64,000 nt of DNA from Mayamaea pseudoterrestris (GCA_027923505.1 BROI01000002.1:992001-1056000); one strand, 5' to 3'. Counted from the stretch's first letter, positions 51,001 to 62,806 are shown. The notes: generated by a model from the letters alone, not told the origin. Translations and numbers: made by a program.

Positions 51001-53078
51001 AGGTACTTATGCGCCGCGCCGCGCCGCGCACCTCACGAATTCACAAGGACGCTGCGCCTGGTCTTGACCATGACGCAACTCTGAAGCATACCACTCGCAC
51101 GTTCTACACCACAAGTGCGGCGATGCATTGTAAAGTCAACTGCGTCGTTACTGCAATGGACGAGATTGTAGGTTTCAGTCGCTGCTCAAACACAATATCA
51201 GCGTCTCGCGTCTCACGTCTCACGGAATCTTAATCTTGCACATTGCACTGCTTGCTGCCTGTCATCAACTTAAAACGAAATGCGTGGCAGCTTTTCGGAG
51301 TATGTACATTGAAACATCATGCACAAAAGAAACTTAGGCAGTCCTTTGCAATAGCATTACAATAGCATCGTGGAAGGATATGTTTGTTGTCAGTATCGGA
51401 CGCCCGCCGGCTTATTGCGATTACGTTCATTGCGAATTGCGGCACCAAGCATTAAACACCCAAGAAACAACGAGAAGAAGCGACATCACAACTAAACCAT
51501 TCCGTTCAAGTTTCGGCAAGCAGCGTTTCCATCTGCGCAAAAGGATGTGACACATGATGTCGAGCCGAATTGCACCTAACACGACAATTGCACTTGGAAA
51601 CTACCGGTAATCTCACAAGTCAGTGTCAACCGTCGATGATGCCATGCTGCGCATTCAACGTTGCTTATTGCCTATAGTTTGGCCCATTGCTTGCCACCCG
51701 GGCCTCTCTTGCGGTCACCATTATCTCGCACCGGCTTCGACGAACGTCGTACTCAGTGAAGCTTGTCGGTACCATTGCATTCGACCCGTCACGGTCTTTC
51801 GAAAGTCATTCAATCTGCGCATGTCGGCAAAACATCAGAGTTTAGTTTCGAGAAAGCAGTTTTCATTTGAAACCTGCATGATGATGCGTAACAATGATAT
51901 TGAATGTTTGCTTTGTCATCAATCGTCAATTTAACAAGCAAGTGAGGCCAATACAAAACGTCGTAGAACATCAGTCACAACGTTTAGATAGCAAAATCTC
52001 TACACTTTTATCGCTTGGAAAACTTTCGACCTTCCGATGGCCGCTCAGAAAGGTGTAGACTTGATTGGAACGAGGCTGGGCCAAGGGCCAATCCCAAGCC
52101 CCGGCATCATCGCAACATATCGCAATCGATGCCCTTGCTGTTCTTCAGACGTTTCTATACGGTCCCAAGTTAAACAGCGCTAGGAATGATCATGTGTGGA
52201 TTGCATGCGGTCATTTTAAGCTCAAGGTGTGATCATGTGGAGTGTGGTCGACCCAAGCAAGACCAGCAAACATGCGTGGCGATGGATTTGCGTCGTCCGT
52301 GAACCGTGAACCCCATGTCCATGAGTCACCATCTCCTTTGGTTCATAATGCGAAGCTCAACGGCTACAATAAGACTGGTATTGACCCCTTCATCCGCGTT
52401 GATATGTTATGATGTCGAGTTGTCAAGCTTACAATGGGGCATCCATGTCTTTCACCATTGACTGTGACGAGCAAGCGCTCACATGGCAAGCTGTGCGCGC
52501 AAAGCCACATGATAATGTTCGTCAAAAGGCAATAGTACGAAACGAGTGCCAGTGTCAATTACGTCATTAGGCAATAGTACGAAACGAGTGCCAGTGAAAA
52601 CTGCGTCATAAGGCAATAGTATGAAACGAGTGCCAGTGTCAATTACGTCATAAGGCTTTAGTATGAAACGAGTGCCAGTGAAAACTACGTCAAAATATGA
52701 GATTGTACGAAACGAGTGCCAGTGAAAACTGCGTCACAAGGCAATACTACGAAACGAGTGCCAGTGAAAACTGCGTCACAAGGCTATACTACGAAACGAG
52801 TGCCAGTGAAAGCAGCGTCAGAAGGCAATACTACGAAACGAGTGCCAGTGTCAATTGCGTCATAAGGCAATAGTATGAAACGAGTTTTAGTGTCAATTCT
52901 AAATGAGTACAATAGCCTTTAAGATGCTGATTGTCGCTTTGGCTTGCCACCCTTCGACGCACACTTCCAATCCCACACGTTTTCATTTCCTAGACCTTCG
53001 ATCGACATTACTACTATTGCATCAACTTCAGCCATGGTGATCTACGATTACTCGAAATTGCGCTGCACGTGAAAGTCA
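51001..53078. other. Gene-poor stretch with minisatellite cluster C
   Basis: About 2 kb without a convincing gene. TACCGGTA occurs at 51602-51609 and the cluster C minisatellite at 52528-52900. Frames such as 51623-51934 plus show no domain and a chance-like composition. No tRNA or other RNA gene was recognised by eye. Confidence 0.45.
52528..52900 (+). repeat. 42-nt minisatellite, cluster C
   Basis: Nine units, about 41-44 nt apart, with the core GAAACGAGTGCCAGTG (the last has GAGTTTTAG). Two unit types are mixed: those continuing TGTCAATTACGTCA and those continuing TGAAAACTGCGTCA. Orientation is the same as in clusters A and B. Confidence 0.95.
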
Positions 53079-53540
53079 ATGACATTGGTGGAGAAGTCCA
53101 TTTATGCCGCCCGCAAGCGTGAGCGTGCTGCTGCTGCAATTCACTCTGCTGACGATGACACTGCCACCAACCTCGTTTCTCCCGAAGAAAAAGGAAGAGG
53201 AAGGGGAGTTTTTGACGAGGAGGAAGACGGATCCGCCGAGGATAAGGCGTAGTAAGTGGCCGAGCCGAAACACTTGTTCAGACAAACAACAAAGCAGGTG
53301 CGAGCCCTGTCGAAGGCGGCGGTAACTCTCGAAGAAGCTGGATTACCTTTGAATTTTGATGCAATCATCTTTGGAGCCACAGCTGCTCCTCCTGCTCAAG
53401 CTGCCGGCATGCTTACCTGCTCCGGTAGCTGTCGCTGGTACGCCTTGTCCGATTCCTCGCGCACCAGCCACGCGTCGAGTTGCTACGTGAGCTCATGCTC
53501 GCATGTCCATAGTGATGGAAACCAAGCGATTGACGGATGA
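53079..53540 (+). pseudogene. Interrupted open frame, possible gene remnant
   Basis: From ATG 53079 a frame encodes 57 residues (MTLVEKSIYAARKRERAAAA, later PEEKGRGRGVFDEEEDGSAE) up to TAG TAA at 53250-53255. The same frame then continues AEPKHLFRQTTKQVRALSKA and AVTLEEAGLPLNFDAIIFGA until 53540. The charged, coding-like composition on both sides of a double stop suggests one former protein. The string GTAAGT overlaps the stops and looks like a splice donor, but I find no acceptor that restores frame. Family unknown. Confidence 0.3.
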
Positions 53541-54249
53541 AGGCGATTTACCTCTTCTACCTTTTTGTATAGAGAAAAGAAGACCTACTCTAACAGCGTA
53601 TAAATTACTATAGTGCGAACGATTACAAAAGGTTAGATTCTGCATGAGCTTAAAACGACTTGACAACGACAACTTCCTCATGCTCGTAGAATGTTGTAGC
53701 AACCTCCAAATCAGATTCCATATCAGAAGCGCTATTTGAAATATGCTTTTGTTTCAACATGGAATTAATCTTCCAGCCTCGAACTGCTCCTCTGTTTAAC
53801 AACTTGCGATCGCCTTCGCTGCTCCAACGCAGGTTTGTACCCTCGCGTTTCGTCGCTCGCTATACTCCCACTTTGATCCCATTGAAGTAACTACCATCCA
53901 GCTCATTGTCACTAGTATCCCGAACCGAACATACTCACAGAATCACGTCGGTCACTTCATTTACATAACGATGCACTTTAAACCAATTCACTCCCGAATT
54001 GTCAACAAAAACATTCAACGAGGCCAACTTTGTTTTCCTCTGCAACGCAAGCCTGTTAGGCTCAATTGTTTTACTGTTAATGCAACTTGCATTACGTCGA
54101 CGCTGTCGGAGCTGTTCATACATGTACAGTATGCTCGACCGAATTTTTCTCGCTCATTCAATGGGGCACATATCGCCTTGTGATAGCAAAGTTATCGAGA
54201 TAAGACAATCATGGCCAAGATCAACACCAAAAGCCAAATATAGGAAGCC
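53541..54249. other. Intergenic, no gene recognised
   Basis: About 700 bp downstream of the ankyrin gene's 3' end. Short frames on both strands without domains (for example 53935-54183). No repeats were seen. Confidence 0.35.
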
Positions 54250-55962
54250 TTATGCGTTTTCGTCCACGAGCAGTAAAGCATGCACCTTGGTGTCGCGCTT
54301 CAAACTCAGTTGTGATAAGTCGTACGGCGTATATCCTTTTTCATTTTTGTGCCACTTGCCTTCTGGATATTGCCGGCAAAGATACTCAATTACCGCAAAG
54401 TCAGTGTTAATGCGGTGTATCAATAGCGTCAAATGAAGCGGTAGATTGCCGGCTGGATCGGGTGTTTCTACACTCTTGGACGAAGCCTGCACGAGCCCTT
54501 CAATGGAAGCAAAGCCGAGCCGAGCCTTGATTGCCAGATGCAGCGGCAAATAACCCTCTTCGTTCTTCATATCGCAAACGGCAGGAAACTTAAATACGAG
54601 AAACTTGATGACATCGACAGGAGCTTCCGTATCGCACGCGTGGTGCAGCGCCAAATTCCCGTCACGGTCAGGCAGCTCCAAAGCCTTTGTATAGCGCTTT
54701 ACCAACAATTCCACCGTCTCAATTGATGCCTTTGCCATGCAGGCAACATGCAAAGGTGTTCGCTTGGCTGGATTTTCCGCCTTGACATGCGCCGGCTGCT
54801 TGTCCACGAGAAACGACACGACGTCGAACGGTGCGCGGTGGGTGCATGCATAATGCAAGGGCGTCCCGACAAAGTTGTCCGTCTCTTTCAATGCATCTGG
54901 GAATGCGTCGTAACAAGCCTTGACCGTCGGAAGTTGTGCACGGACCGAACATAACATGCTTAAAGGGTAAACCTTGCAGTGCATGTCATCAAACTTGAAT
55001 TGCCTGGAACAAAACCCAGGAAATGACTGAATGAGAGTGAACACACCGGCGTTATCGAACGAGCCCTTGTCCCATGTGTCCAAATTTAATAAACGATATA
55101 ATTTCTCCTCTGGAGTCTCGGGTTTGGCAGGAGGCAAGGGCTTATCGAGAGGGGCTGACACTGTCGGTGTAACCCGAGTAGTTTCGTCAGCAGGACTTTC
55201 GCTGGTTTCGTCGTCAACATCCTTTGTTTTCTTCTTGCGCTTTTTCTTGTTTTTCTTCTTGTATTTTTTCTCGCTTGCAAGTGTATGCTTGTCTTTTTCC
55301 TCGGCATTGCTAATTGATGCATTTCCATCCGCTGCCTCCGCGCTTGTCGACGTTTTCACTTCCGTCAAAAGATGCCCGTCCTGTTCAGCGTCGTCTTCAT
55401 TGCAATCTTTTAAATCTAATTGATATGTTCCCGGTTGCTTCAAATCATCTTGCTCGTCTCCAGGGTGTTGATTCTGGTCAAAATCGTCTTGGTTTTTGCC
55501 AAGTGCATTTTCGCCGTCGGCATCTTGGTTGTCATCCTGACCAGCACCAGTTGACTGTTTCTTCATCTCGAAAGCTTGCATCCTGCTCGTGGCATCGACC
55601 ATTGAATTCGTTCCGTCAATACAGTGCGTCTTGGCGCTGTCAACAATCGAGACGAGATGACTCTCATGCTGCAAGTCCTTTACCGTTGCTTCTTCCGTCG
55701 TTGCACCTCCGGTCTCACAGTCAGTCGATCGTGTACCGGTGGCAGCAGATGCTGCATCTGCATTCGACGTCATTGTTGTTGTTGCTATTGCAGTGTCGGA
55801 TGATGATCCATTTTTGGAGGCAACCTGACTGTCACTCGCTAGCGCTGATGCGATACTAACAGCTTCCTGCTGCTGATGCGTCTTGTCGGATGATGTGCCT
55901 TTCCTGTTCGGCGTACCGGTAGCCGATGATGGCGGCATCGGCTGAGAGGATCCACATCCCAT
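54250..55962 (-). CDS. Lipid-anchored ankyrin-repeat protein
   Basis: A 570-residue single exon from ATG 55962. It begins MGCGSSQP: Gly2 plus Cys3 and Ser6 is the classical dual myristoylation/palmitoylation signal, suggesting plasma-membrane or other membrane anchoring. Residues 10-235 are acidic, Ser/Thr/Asp/Gln-rich and disordered. A strongly basic patch KKYKKKNKKKRKKKTKD follows, another membrane- or nucleic-acid-binding feature. From about residue 280 the sequence is ordered: ETPEEKLYRLLNLDTWDKGS then ankyrin units FVGTPLHYACTHRAPFDVVS, KRTPLHVACMAKASIETVEL, DGNLALHHACDTEAPVDVIK, EGYLPLHLAIKARLGFASIE and AGNLPLHLTLLIHRINTDF. The protein is likely a scaffold; its partner is unknown. The gene starts 280 nt from the divergent cohesin gene. 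Confidence 0.82.
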   Translation of the reverse strand: MGCGSSQPMPPSSATGTPNRKGTSSDKTHQQQEAVSIASALASDSQVASKNGSSSDTAIATTTMTSNADAASAATGTRSTDCETGGATTEEATVKDLQHESHLVSIVDSAKTHCIDGTNSMVDATSRMQAFEMKKQSTGAGQDDNQDADGENALGKNQDDFDQNQHPGDEQDDLKQPGTYQLDLKDCNEDDAEQDGHLLTEVKTSTSAEAADGNASISNAEEKDKHTLASEKKYKKKNKKKRKKKTKDVDDETSESPADETTRVTPTVSAPLDKPLPPAKPETPEEKLYRLLNLDTWDKGSFDNAGVFTLIQSFPGFCSRQFKFDDMHCKVYPLSMLCSVRAQLPTVKACYDAFPDALKETDNFVGTPLHYACTHRAPFDVVSFLVDKQPAHVKAENPAKRTPLHVACMAKASIETVELLVKRYTKALELPDRDGNLALHHACDTEAPVDVIKFLVFKFPAVCDMKNEEGYLPLHLAIKARLGFASIEGLVQASSKSVETPDPAGNLPLHLTLLIHRINTDFAVIEYLCRQYPEGKWHKNEKGYTPYDLSQLSLKRDTKVHALLLVDENA

Positions 55963-56242
55963 GGTTGCAGTGACAATCTGTTATTTATACTCGCCGAGTG
56001 GCAGGTGAGGGACTGGATGGTACAAAAGTACAAAAGGAATGAGATGTTATATATTATGATCGGATGGAGTCGCGTTGCTTCTCGCGTGAGGGCTAACAAG
56101 ACCAAGAATCACGCGATCGTGTTGGGCGTTGGGCGTGACAAAAAGTCGCACAAAGACTCAGCTTCCGTCTTTTCAATGCCGCGACCATTTCCGTCCGCGC
56201 GATTGCCGCTCACACAAATTGCAAGAACACCACGCTCGCACC
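55963..56242. promoter_or_regulatory. Bidirectional promoter region
   Basis: About 280 bp between the divergent start codons of the ankyrin gene and SCC3. AT-rich runs (ATATATTATGATCGG near 56050) are present; no defined element is recognised. Confidence 0.3.
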
Positions 56243-59200
56243 ATGGCGACCCGCCGTCGCTCCTCAAGAGGATCTTCGCTTGATGCAGAGCGTACTATTG
56301 ACATCGATGATAGAGAAAATAGTATTGAAGCAGACGATGAAGTAAAGGAAGAAGAGTTGGATGAACCAGAGGAAGGGTGAGTTGAAATGTATCCAGCGGC
56401 GCACTGCTGCAACGATTGGATATGAATATCTTCTCACTTTCATCATCAATCTGAATACACAGTTCTCCTAATGACTCTCGCCGTCGTAGTACTCGCAATC
56501 GAAGCAAGGTTCTCGCTCGGCTTCCTCCAGACTCAGAGTCGGAGGACGAGGAGCAGGAAGACGCGAACGATTCGGATGATGATGGCGACGACGCTCCAGA
56601 GCTAATCAACAAGAATCGACGTACTGCGCCCAATAAACTAAAGATTTTAAGCGACAAGCAAGAAAAGACAAAGCAAAAGGCTTCTCATCGAGGATCGCCA
56701 CTTGCTGCGCTTGCGAAAAAATGTTTATTCGACGGAGAAGACGATGAGAATTCTCTTCTCGCGGCGCTCCTTCACAGCAAGGATATTTCGTCCCTTGCTG
56801 CAAGTGTCTTGCAAGACTACAAGAAGGACAGCAACGCGATGCGTATCCAACTTTTGAACCTGCTGTTTCGTAGCGTTGGATCGACTCCTGCCGCATGCCT
56901 TGACGCTGAGGAAATTCAAATTGACGATTTGGGAGACGATGAATGGCTTTCCACTATGACGTTTGTTTTCGAGCAGATGCAAACTGTACCGCTCGCCAAG
57001 GTTTTGCTACATTTGGATCCAACGAAAAACAAGAGCTTTCGAGAAGCGTATCAGGATTTCTTCTACCAGCTCATCATGGCGGCTTTGGATGACAACGATG
57101 GCATTTCGGCCGAACAAATCAATTCCGTCAAAGCCATAGTTGGGGTACTCTTAATTCTTGTCGCAGTTGGACAGCCCGACATGCGGCTCGGCGCAAGCAT
57201 GGCAGTATACAGCATGTCCAAGGCGATTCTTCAAACAACCAAGGCTTTAAATAGCAAGATTGACACTGCTAAGCGCCATTTGCAAATTGCCAAGCGAAAT
57301 AAAAGTCGCGTCAAAGCCAACACGTTGTCGGAAGAGATTGCTTCATGGTCAGAAGCATCAGACGATTTGCTCGAAACAGTTGTCGAAACAGTCATGTCCA
57401 GTGTTTTTGCCAAGCGAGTGCGCGATTCGGATCCGCACCTTCGCATCCTTTCGCTAGAGACCTTGAGAGACTTTTGTTTGATTCGACCCGACTCTTTTAT
57501 CGCGGGGCGATTTCTAAAGTACTTTGGTTGGTTTGCTCACGACAAGGATGCTGACGTGCGTTATGCGGCGCTGCATGGCTTGTTCGTTCCACTTAAGGCA
57601 ATGAAAGACAAGATGATTGAGTTTGACAAGGGCCCCGTCACCCACGTACTTGGGCGATTCCTGTCGCAGATTACAAAGCTCGTCTTCGACGTCTCAATCA
57701 CAAATCAAGAGCTGGCGCTGGAACTTATTTTACTTTTGCTGCGCGAGGAATACTTGGATAATTTGGATGACGCGGTGACTTGGATTCAAATCAACTCTCG
57801 GGCGCTTGCCGAAAATACAAGTCCTGCTGCTCGCAAAACGGCGCTTTGCTTCGTCATGGCGCAGTGTGAACCATTTGATGATGACCAAAATGTTGATGTT
57901 TACACGGAAAAGCGCGCTATTGATCAGATTGGGGCTCTTGCGGCATGGTACGTTATTAGTGGACGAACGACTCTGCAGGTGCGTTAAGTTTGATGTGCGA
58001 ACTGACTTTTTTCTTCTTGCTGGTTTGCAGGGCCGCTTCCATGCTTGCCAAGGGAGATGTTCCTCTCGATCAGGTCCGTTACGAGCTCGTGGACTACATG
58101 GTGCATTCACTTATGAGTCTAGCGGAGCATCGTTCGCTTGCAACAAACTGGAGCGCCTTGCTGAAGGCTCTTCAAAGCGAGGATCAAACTGGAGGGAATC
58201 ATCGAGTGTCTACTGTCAAACAACGCATTATAATGCGCATGTTAGTCACCGCCGCGGAGTTGGAATCGTTTATTGGCTCGGTGCAGACCTTTGACAAGTC
58301 AGGTGACATCGACCCAGCTTTGATTGAATTGGAGAAAGAACGTATTAAACATTTCGTTCTACTAAAGACGAAACCAGACATGAAGTCGCAGTCGTCGCAT
58401 CAGGATAATTTTGGTGACGTTCTCGCCACTTCTCTTCATCAGCTCCTTGTGCGATTTAAGGGAGATACGCACATTTTGCGGCAGCTCACGCGCTTGCCTC
58501 GACACTTCTCTGTTGATGTATTCAACATGCCGACCCAAAAGAAAAACTACACAGAAGTTATCCAGGATATATCCACATTATTTCTGGAACTGACTGACAC
58601 TGAGATTCTTGGAAACTGCGCTTTCGTGCTGACTGCCTTCGCTCGTGCAAGTCACAGCCGTGCCGGCGAAGCCCTACTGCAGCTCGCCCGCATTGCATGC
58701 ACCTTGCGTGACCGTATGCTGGAGCTGATCACTAAGAAGCGCGAGCTATCTGGTAAAGCTAAGGCATCCGAACTATGCGACGTTGAGAATTCAAAGGGGT
58801 TGTGCCTGCGCCGCCTGGCGATTCTCTCCAAGCGATGGGATGTTGCCGAATTGCTTGGTGACGGATCCAGCGAGGATGGCGATGCAGCCATTCGACGGCT
58901 TTGGAAACACGTCTCGAAAGATTTAGAGCTTGATTTGGCTTTGAGAATTGTCAAATGGGAACGAAATGAGGAGGAGGAGGTTGGCAGCATGCCGCAGCAT
59001 AGTCAGCCTGTGCTTTCCGATACATGGGGGTTTGAGGACAGTCGCCTGCACAGCTTCGTCGCCGACAATGTTGAGAATGGTCTGGTCTTCTTTTACTTGA
59101 CAATGGTTTGGCAGTTTAAAAAGTTGCTTGATCAAATTACCAGCGAGGACGAAGGCGAGACTGAGGACGAACAGTCGGGTGGCCATGTTTTGATCTATAT

Positions 59201-60965
59201 GCGCGATGAGCTTGTCAAGCTCATTCTTCTTTGTTTCGAACAAGATTTACAAGTCGAAGTACACGACGAAGGAACATTTTCGGAAGATCACGTATCGTTT
59301 GCGACCAACGTCATGATGGCCGCACATGGTCTTGCCGGCGACTTATTCTTGCTGTTTCCTCCTTGGATGCACGATGCTAAAAGTCTTTTGCTCCGCACTC
59401 TGGCGAGCGGTAGTGACCAAATGATTCGTGGGGTGATGGCCCGCTTTGTCGAGTCAATGGACGAGCTGGTGAGCAGCAACGGAGCATTTTAGTTTTTCAT
59501 TTTGATAGAGCTCACACATATATTTCCTGTGCTAGTTCCAAAGCAGCGCCGATGCAGAAAAAGAAGACATGGGGTTCGCACGAAGTTTATTAATGCCACT
59601 TGCTCGTTGCGCAAGTGTCGACCTGCTTGGAAAGACGAAATCGCGATCTAGTGGCAAGCTTCTACAATACTGCATGGGCTACGGCGACACTGCAGGCGCT
59701 ATTGCCGGAGAGTTGAATAAGCTCGGCAAGAAGGTACGAATTTGCTTGGGGCGAAATTGTCCTTATTTGCTTGACTCGACTAATTTTGATGTTGCTTCTA
59801 GCTCAATCCGCATCTATGTGTGGAAAATCAATACATGGTACTTCAAAAGGACTTCTTGAACTGGTGTCGCGCTGAACCTATTGATCCTGGAGACATGCCG
59901 TCCGAGAAAGAAAGCGAAGATCACGAAGCTGCAGTGCACGGGCACGCCGCAATGATGCACACTTTTGTTGCAAAGGCCATGCGAATGGCGTCAGTCTTCG
60001 GAGTCGGGAACATTTCAGACGATGTCTTGTCGAAAATTGTTTGTGAGCTTGTCATGACGGGTCTTCCCTCCGCTTTCAGTGGCGATAAAGTTGGCGCGCG
60101 ATTGCCGTTCCTTCGCCCAGTTTCAAAGTACCTCGTCAGGCTGAAAGGCAATACAGCGGCCTTGAAGTGTATAGAAGAGGAGCTTAACGACTTAGAGACA
60201 AAACTTCGCGAGACACTGGCGTATGAAGACTTGCCAAAGTACGACGTCGAAAGTATCGAAGAATTCCGCAAGGCAGGAGGGTTTCGCGCATTTCCAAGCA
60301 AGCGTCATGCACGTGCAAAAGAGCGTGCGGTTGATTCTGTCGCCACAACGACGCAGAACTCGAATGGATCTGTCGCTAGCAATTCGTCCTCTTGTATCCT
60401 CTCGTCGGTTTCTGAAAACGGCGACGAAGAAAAGGAGGATAACGATGTTCAATCGTCGGACAAGCGTAGACAATCTTCATCACCGCGCCACAATAGTAAA
60501 CCACTGAGTGATGATAATTCGACTGCATCACTATTGTCTGGCGACGGCATGATTTCAAATGACGAGGATTCTCAATCCGGCGCTAAGGTTCGCAAACGTT
60601 CAAATGAAGCAGCACAATACCTGTCGTCGAAACGTGCCAAGTCGGGATCTTTGGCGCCTAGTCTTGATGCTCAGACAACTCGCACACTTCGAGGCACGCG
60701 CTTGTCAACGGTCAACAGTCCCCTAAGCTCCACTCCAAGCTCTGTTGCTGCCGATTCAGTTTTTGACAGGAGCGATGGCTTGCCGACCATGACCGGAAAG
60801 CGTCGTCAGCACGGTTCTTTTGGTGGCCAGCGCAAGTCGAGCTCTACTATGGCGGAGTCTGTAGCCTTGCGTCCGTCTCGCCCCAGTCGAAGCAATAAGC
60901 TTGGCGAACTTTCACAGAGCACCATTCAGCACGAAGACAGCGGATGTGACAGCAATGAAGATTAG
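56243..60965 (+). CDS. Cohesin subunit SCC3/STAG
   Basis: Five exons: 56243..56376, 56490..57947, 58031..59468, 59536..59733, 59802..60965 (introns 113, 83, 67, 68 nt; the third exon fits only if exon 2 ends at GTACGT after GCGGCATG), 1463 residues. The acidic, Ser-rich N-terminus (SESEDEEQEDANDSDDDGDD) is followed by HEAT-like helices: MRIQLLNLLFRSVGS, FREAYQDFFYQLIM and the stromalin-conservative block SVFAKRVRDSDPHLRILSLE through FLKYFGWFAHDKDADVRYAA. That block is the STAG signature (VFVHRYRD..P.IR..C..E.G.W....YLKYLGW..HDK...VR). The C-terminal third is disordered, Ser/Arg/Lys-rich (SNEAAQYLSSKRAKSGSL). The protein binds the kleisin RAD21 and loads cohesin on chromatin. Confidence 0.88.
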
Positions 60966-61137
60966 TTGGCAAGCGGAAACGTTTATAGTGAGCGATAATG
61001 TGCCGAATGTACTTCAGAGAGTGCATTTATGCTTACGTGGGCGATCAGCTAGCGTTTCTCAAAATTACAGTCACCAACTAGATATTATATATAATAGTAT
61101 TTAAACTTTCCCTGTAAACGATCAAGGACACATATTT

Positions 61138-62574
61138 TTATTCCTCTTCCGGACTGTCATCCTCGTCAATGTCACTATCGCTTCTTTCTAGCACTTCGGT
61201 CGGGCTTTGAGTTCGATACGACTGTGCGCTGAATTGTGAGTGAAGCCCACTCCAACCAACCGAGTTTTGGGTTGACCCGGCGTCCATGGATGTTCCTGCG
61301 CATGTACTACCTGCATAGGTGTCATCAGTCACTGTCACGCCACCAGCAATGTCAACAAACTTGATCGCGTCGTGGCCGTCGCTGTCGCTATCCCCACTCT
61401 TTCGCAATGCGAAAATTGTGCCCGCTAGAACAATGAGAATTCCTGCTCCTGCAGCCGCAATTCCACCTATGGTTGCTGCCGACATTGTCTCAAACACGGA
61501 GCCATCTGACGCGTCCGTTACTGTAGTAGCAGGAATTGTTTCAAAAGCAACTGCCGTTGTTGTTTGGAAAATGTTGCTCGCCGGAAGCGCGGCCAGATCT
61601 GCCAGATATGTGTCAAGTTCTGGATTAGAAAAAGCTTGCAGCAACAACGCGTCTAATTCATCTACAGTAGGAGAAGTGTCAGAGGCTGGGTCGATGGTGA
61701 CTTCCGTGGTAAATGTGATATTCACAGGCTCATTTGGACCGACAAAGGAGAAGCTGTCTCTCGTCGTGTTGGAGTACAAGAATTTTACGGCTGATCCATT
61801 TGGAAAGTTTCGAGCCATTTGTTCATTGACGAAGCTGTCGGTTATTTCCGTGACACCAACGTAGTCTGTGTCGATAGGTATACGGCGTAGTTCAAGTGTG
61901 TAGCTGAGACGATAAGGTGTGGCAGCGATTGGACCAGCCTCGGAAGAAGTCGGCGCCGAACCAGACGATGGCTCCGTTGTGCTTATCGAAGAAGGTACCA
62001 CAGTATCAAGACCTGCTAAAGTCGGAACAGTACTTGGAGATGTAGCAGCCGTTGGAGTGCTTGGCATGGGTATATTCGTAGTCGGTGCTGCAAATGAAGA
62101 AGTGAATGTTAGTCTCGCAAGTGTAATTTGCATCGGCAGTATGTGGTGGGCGGTGGCGTCGTAATGCTACGTACCGGAAGGGGTTGCAGCTGGAGCTGGA
62201 GCGTGTATAGGTTCTTCACACTCCATAACATGCTTAGGTGCTTTAAGCGAATGCACTTTGTCCTTGCCAAGCGGTGGCTCTTTTGGCTCCTTGAGAGATT
62301 TCGGTGTTGGCGGGCAACCCTTCAATCCTTTAGAGGCACCCTTGACTGTTTTGGATGCACCTTTTACGGATGTGACCGCTACTTTCTTAAAACTCCCAAG
62401 GGGCATACTGAAACTCATCATGCTCATGCTCATGTCTTGTTGAAGGCTCCGCACAGCTTGCTCATCGATCATTGAGAGCATGGCGTTTGCGCGAGACGAA
62501 GAAGATACTAGCAGCAGCACCGCTATGGTCAGGATAGACATCGATAGATGAGGCAACATTCGTATACGCGCCAT
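61138..62574 (-). CDS. Single-pass membrane protein with Ser/Met-rich ectodomain
   Basis: Two exons, 62574..62175 and 62087..61138 (87-nt intron GTACGT...TTTGCAG), 449 residues. The signal peptide is MLPHLSMSILTIAVLLLVSS. The mature N-terminus carries Met/Ser repeats (DMSMSMMSFSMPLGS), then a basic Lys/Pro-rich segment and a Thr/Ser/Pro-rich linker. A folded extracellular module follows (TPYRLSYTLELRRIPIDTDY, NITFTTEVTIDPASDTSPTV, DELDALLLQAFSNPELDTYL), possibly SEA- or adhesin-like. One TM helix (IGGIAAAGAGILIVLAGTIF, then ALRKS) separates it from an acidic cytoplasmic tail ending DSDIDEDDSPEEE. The layout is typical of diatom surface or silica-vesicle membrane proteins, but I cannot name a family. 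It ends tail-to-tail with SCC3, 172 nt apart. Confidence 0.75.
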
Positions 62575-62806
62575 GATTACGAGCGAGTTGGTCGCAATAG
62601 TATATGGTCCTTAAAAGGTGCCCCATGGCACCATGATCATCCGATCCCGTCGCACGACAAGGACGACGAAAAAGTGGCGACCAAAATTCTTCGCATCCAA
62701 CGCTTAAAATGTGTACCGGTCGGACTTTCAAAGTCTGTACCGGTCAGACGCGTGACAGCATACATCATCGCATACATTTTCTGCCGTCACATTTTGTGTT
62801 GTCGCC
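62575..62806. promoter_or_regulatory. Short divergent promoter with paired TGTACCGGTC
   Basis: About 230 bp between two divergent start codons. TGTACCGGTC occurs at 62712-62721 and 62736-62745, flanking the perfect inverted repeat GACTTTC/AAAGTC (62723-62735). The spacing and symmetry suggest a regulator binding site; this is inference. Confidence 0.4.

Noticed and set aside
54250-55962. Basic KKKNKKKRKKK patch as proof of a nuclear protein
   Set aside because: The MGCGSS start predicts membrane anchoring, where a polybasic patch is equally expected; location left open.
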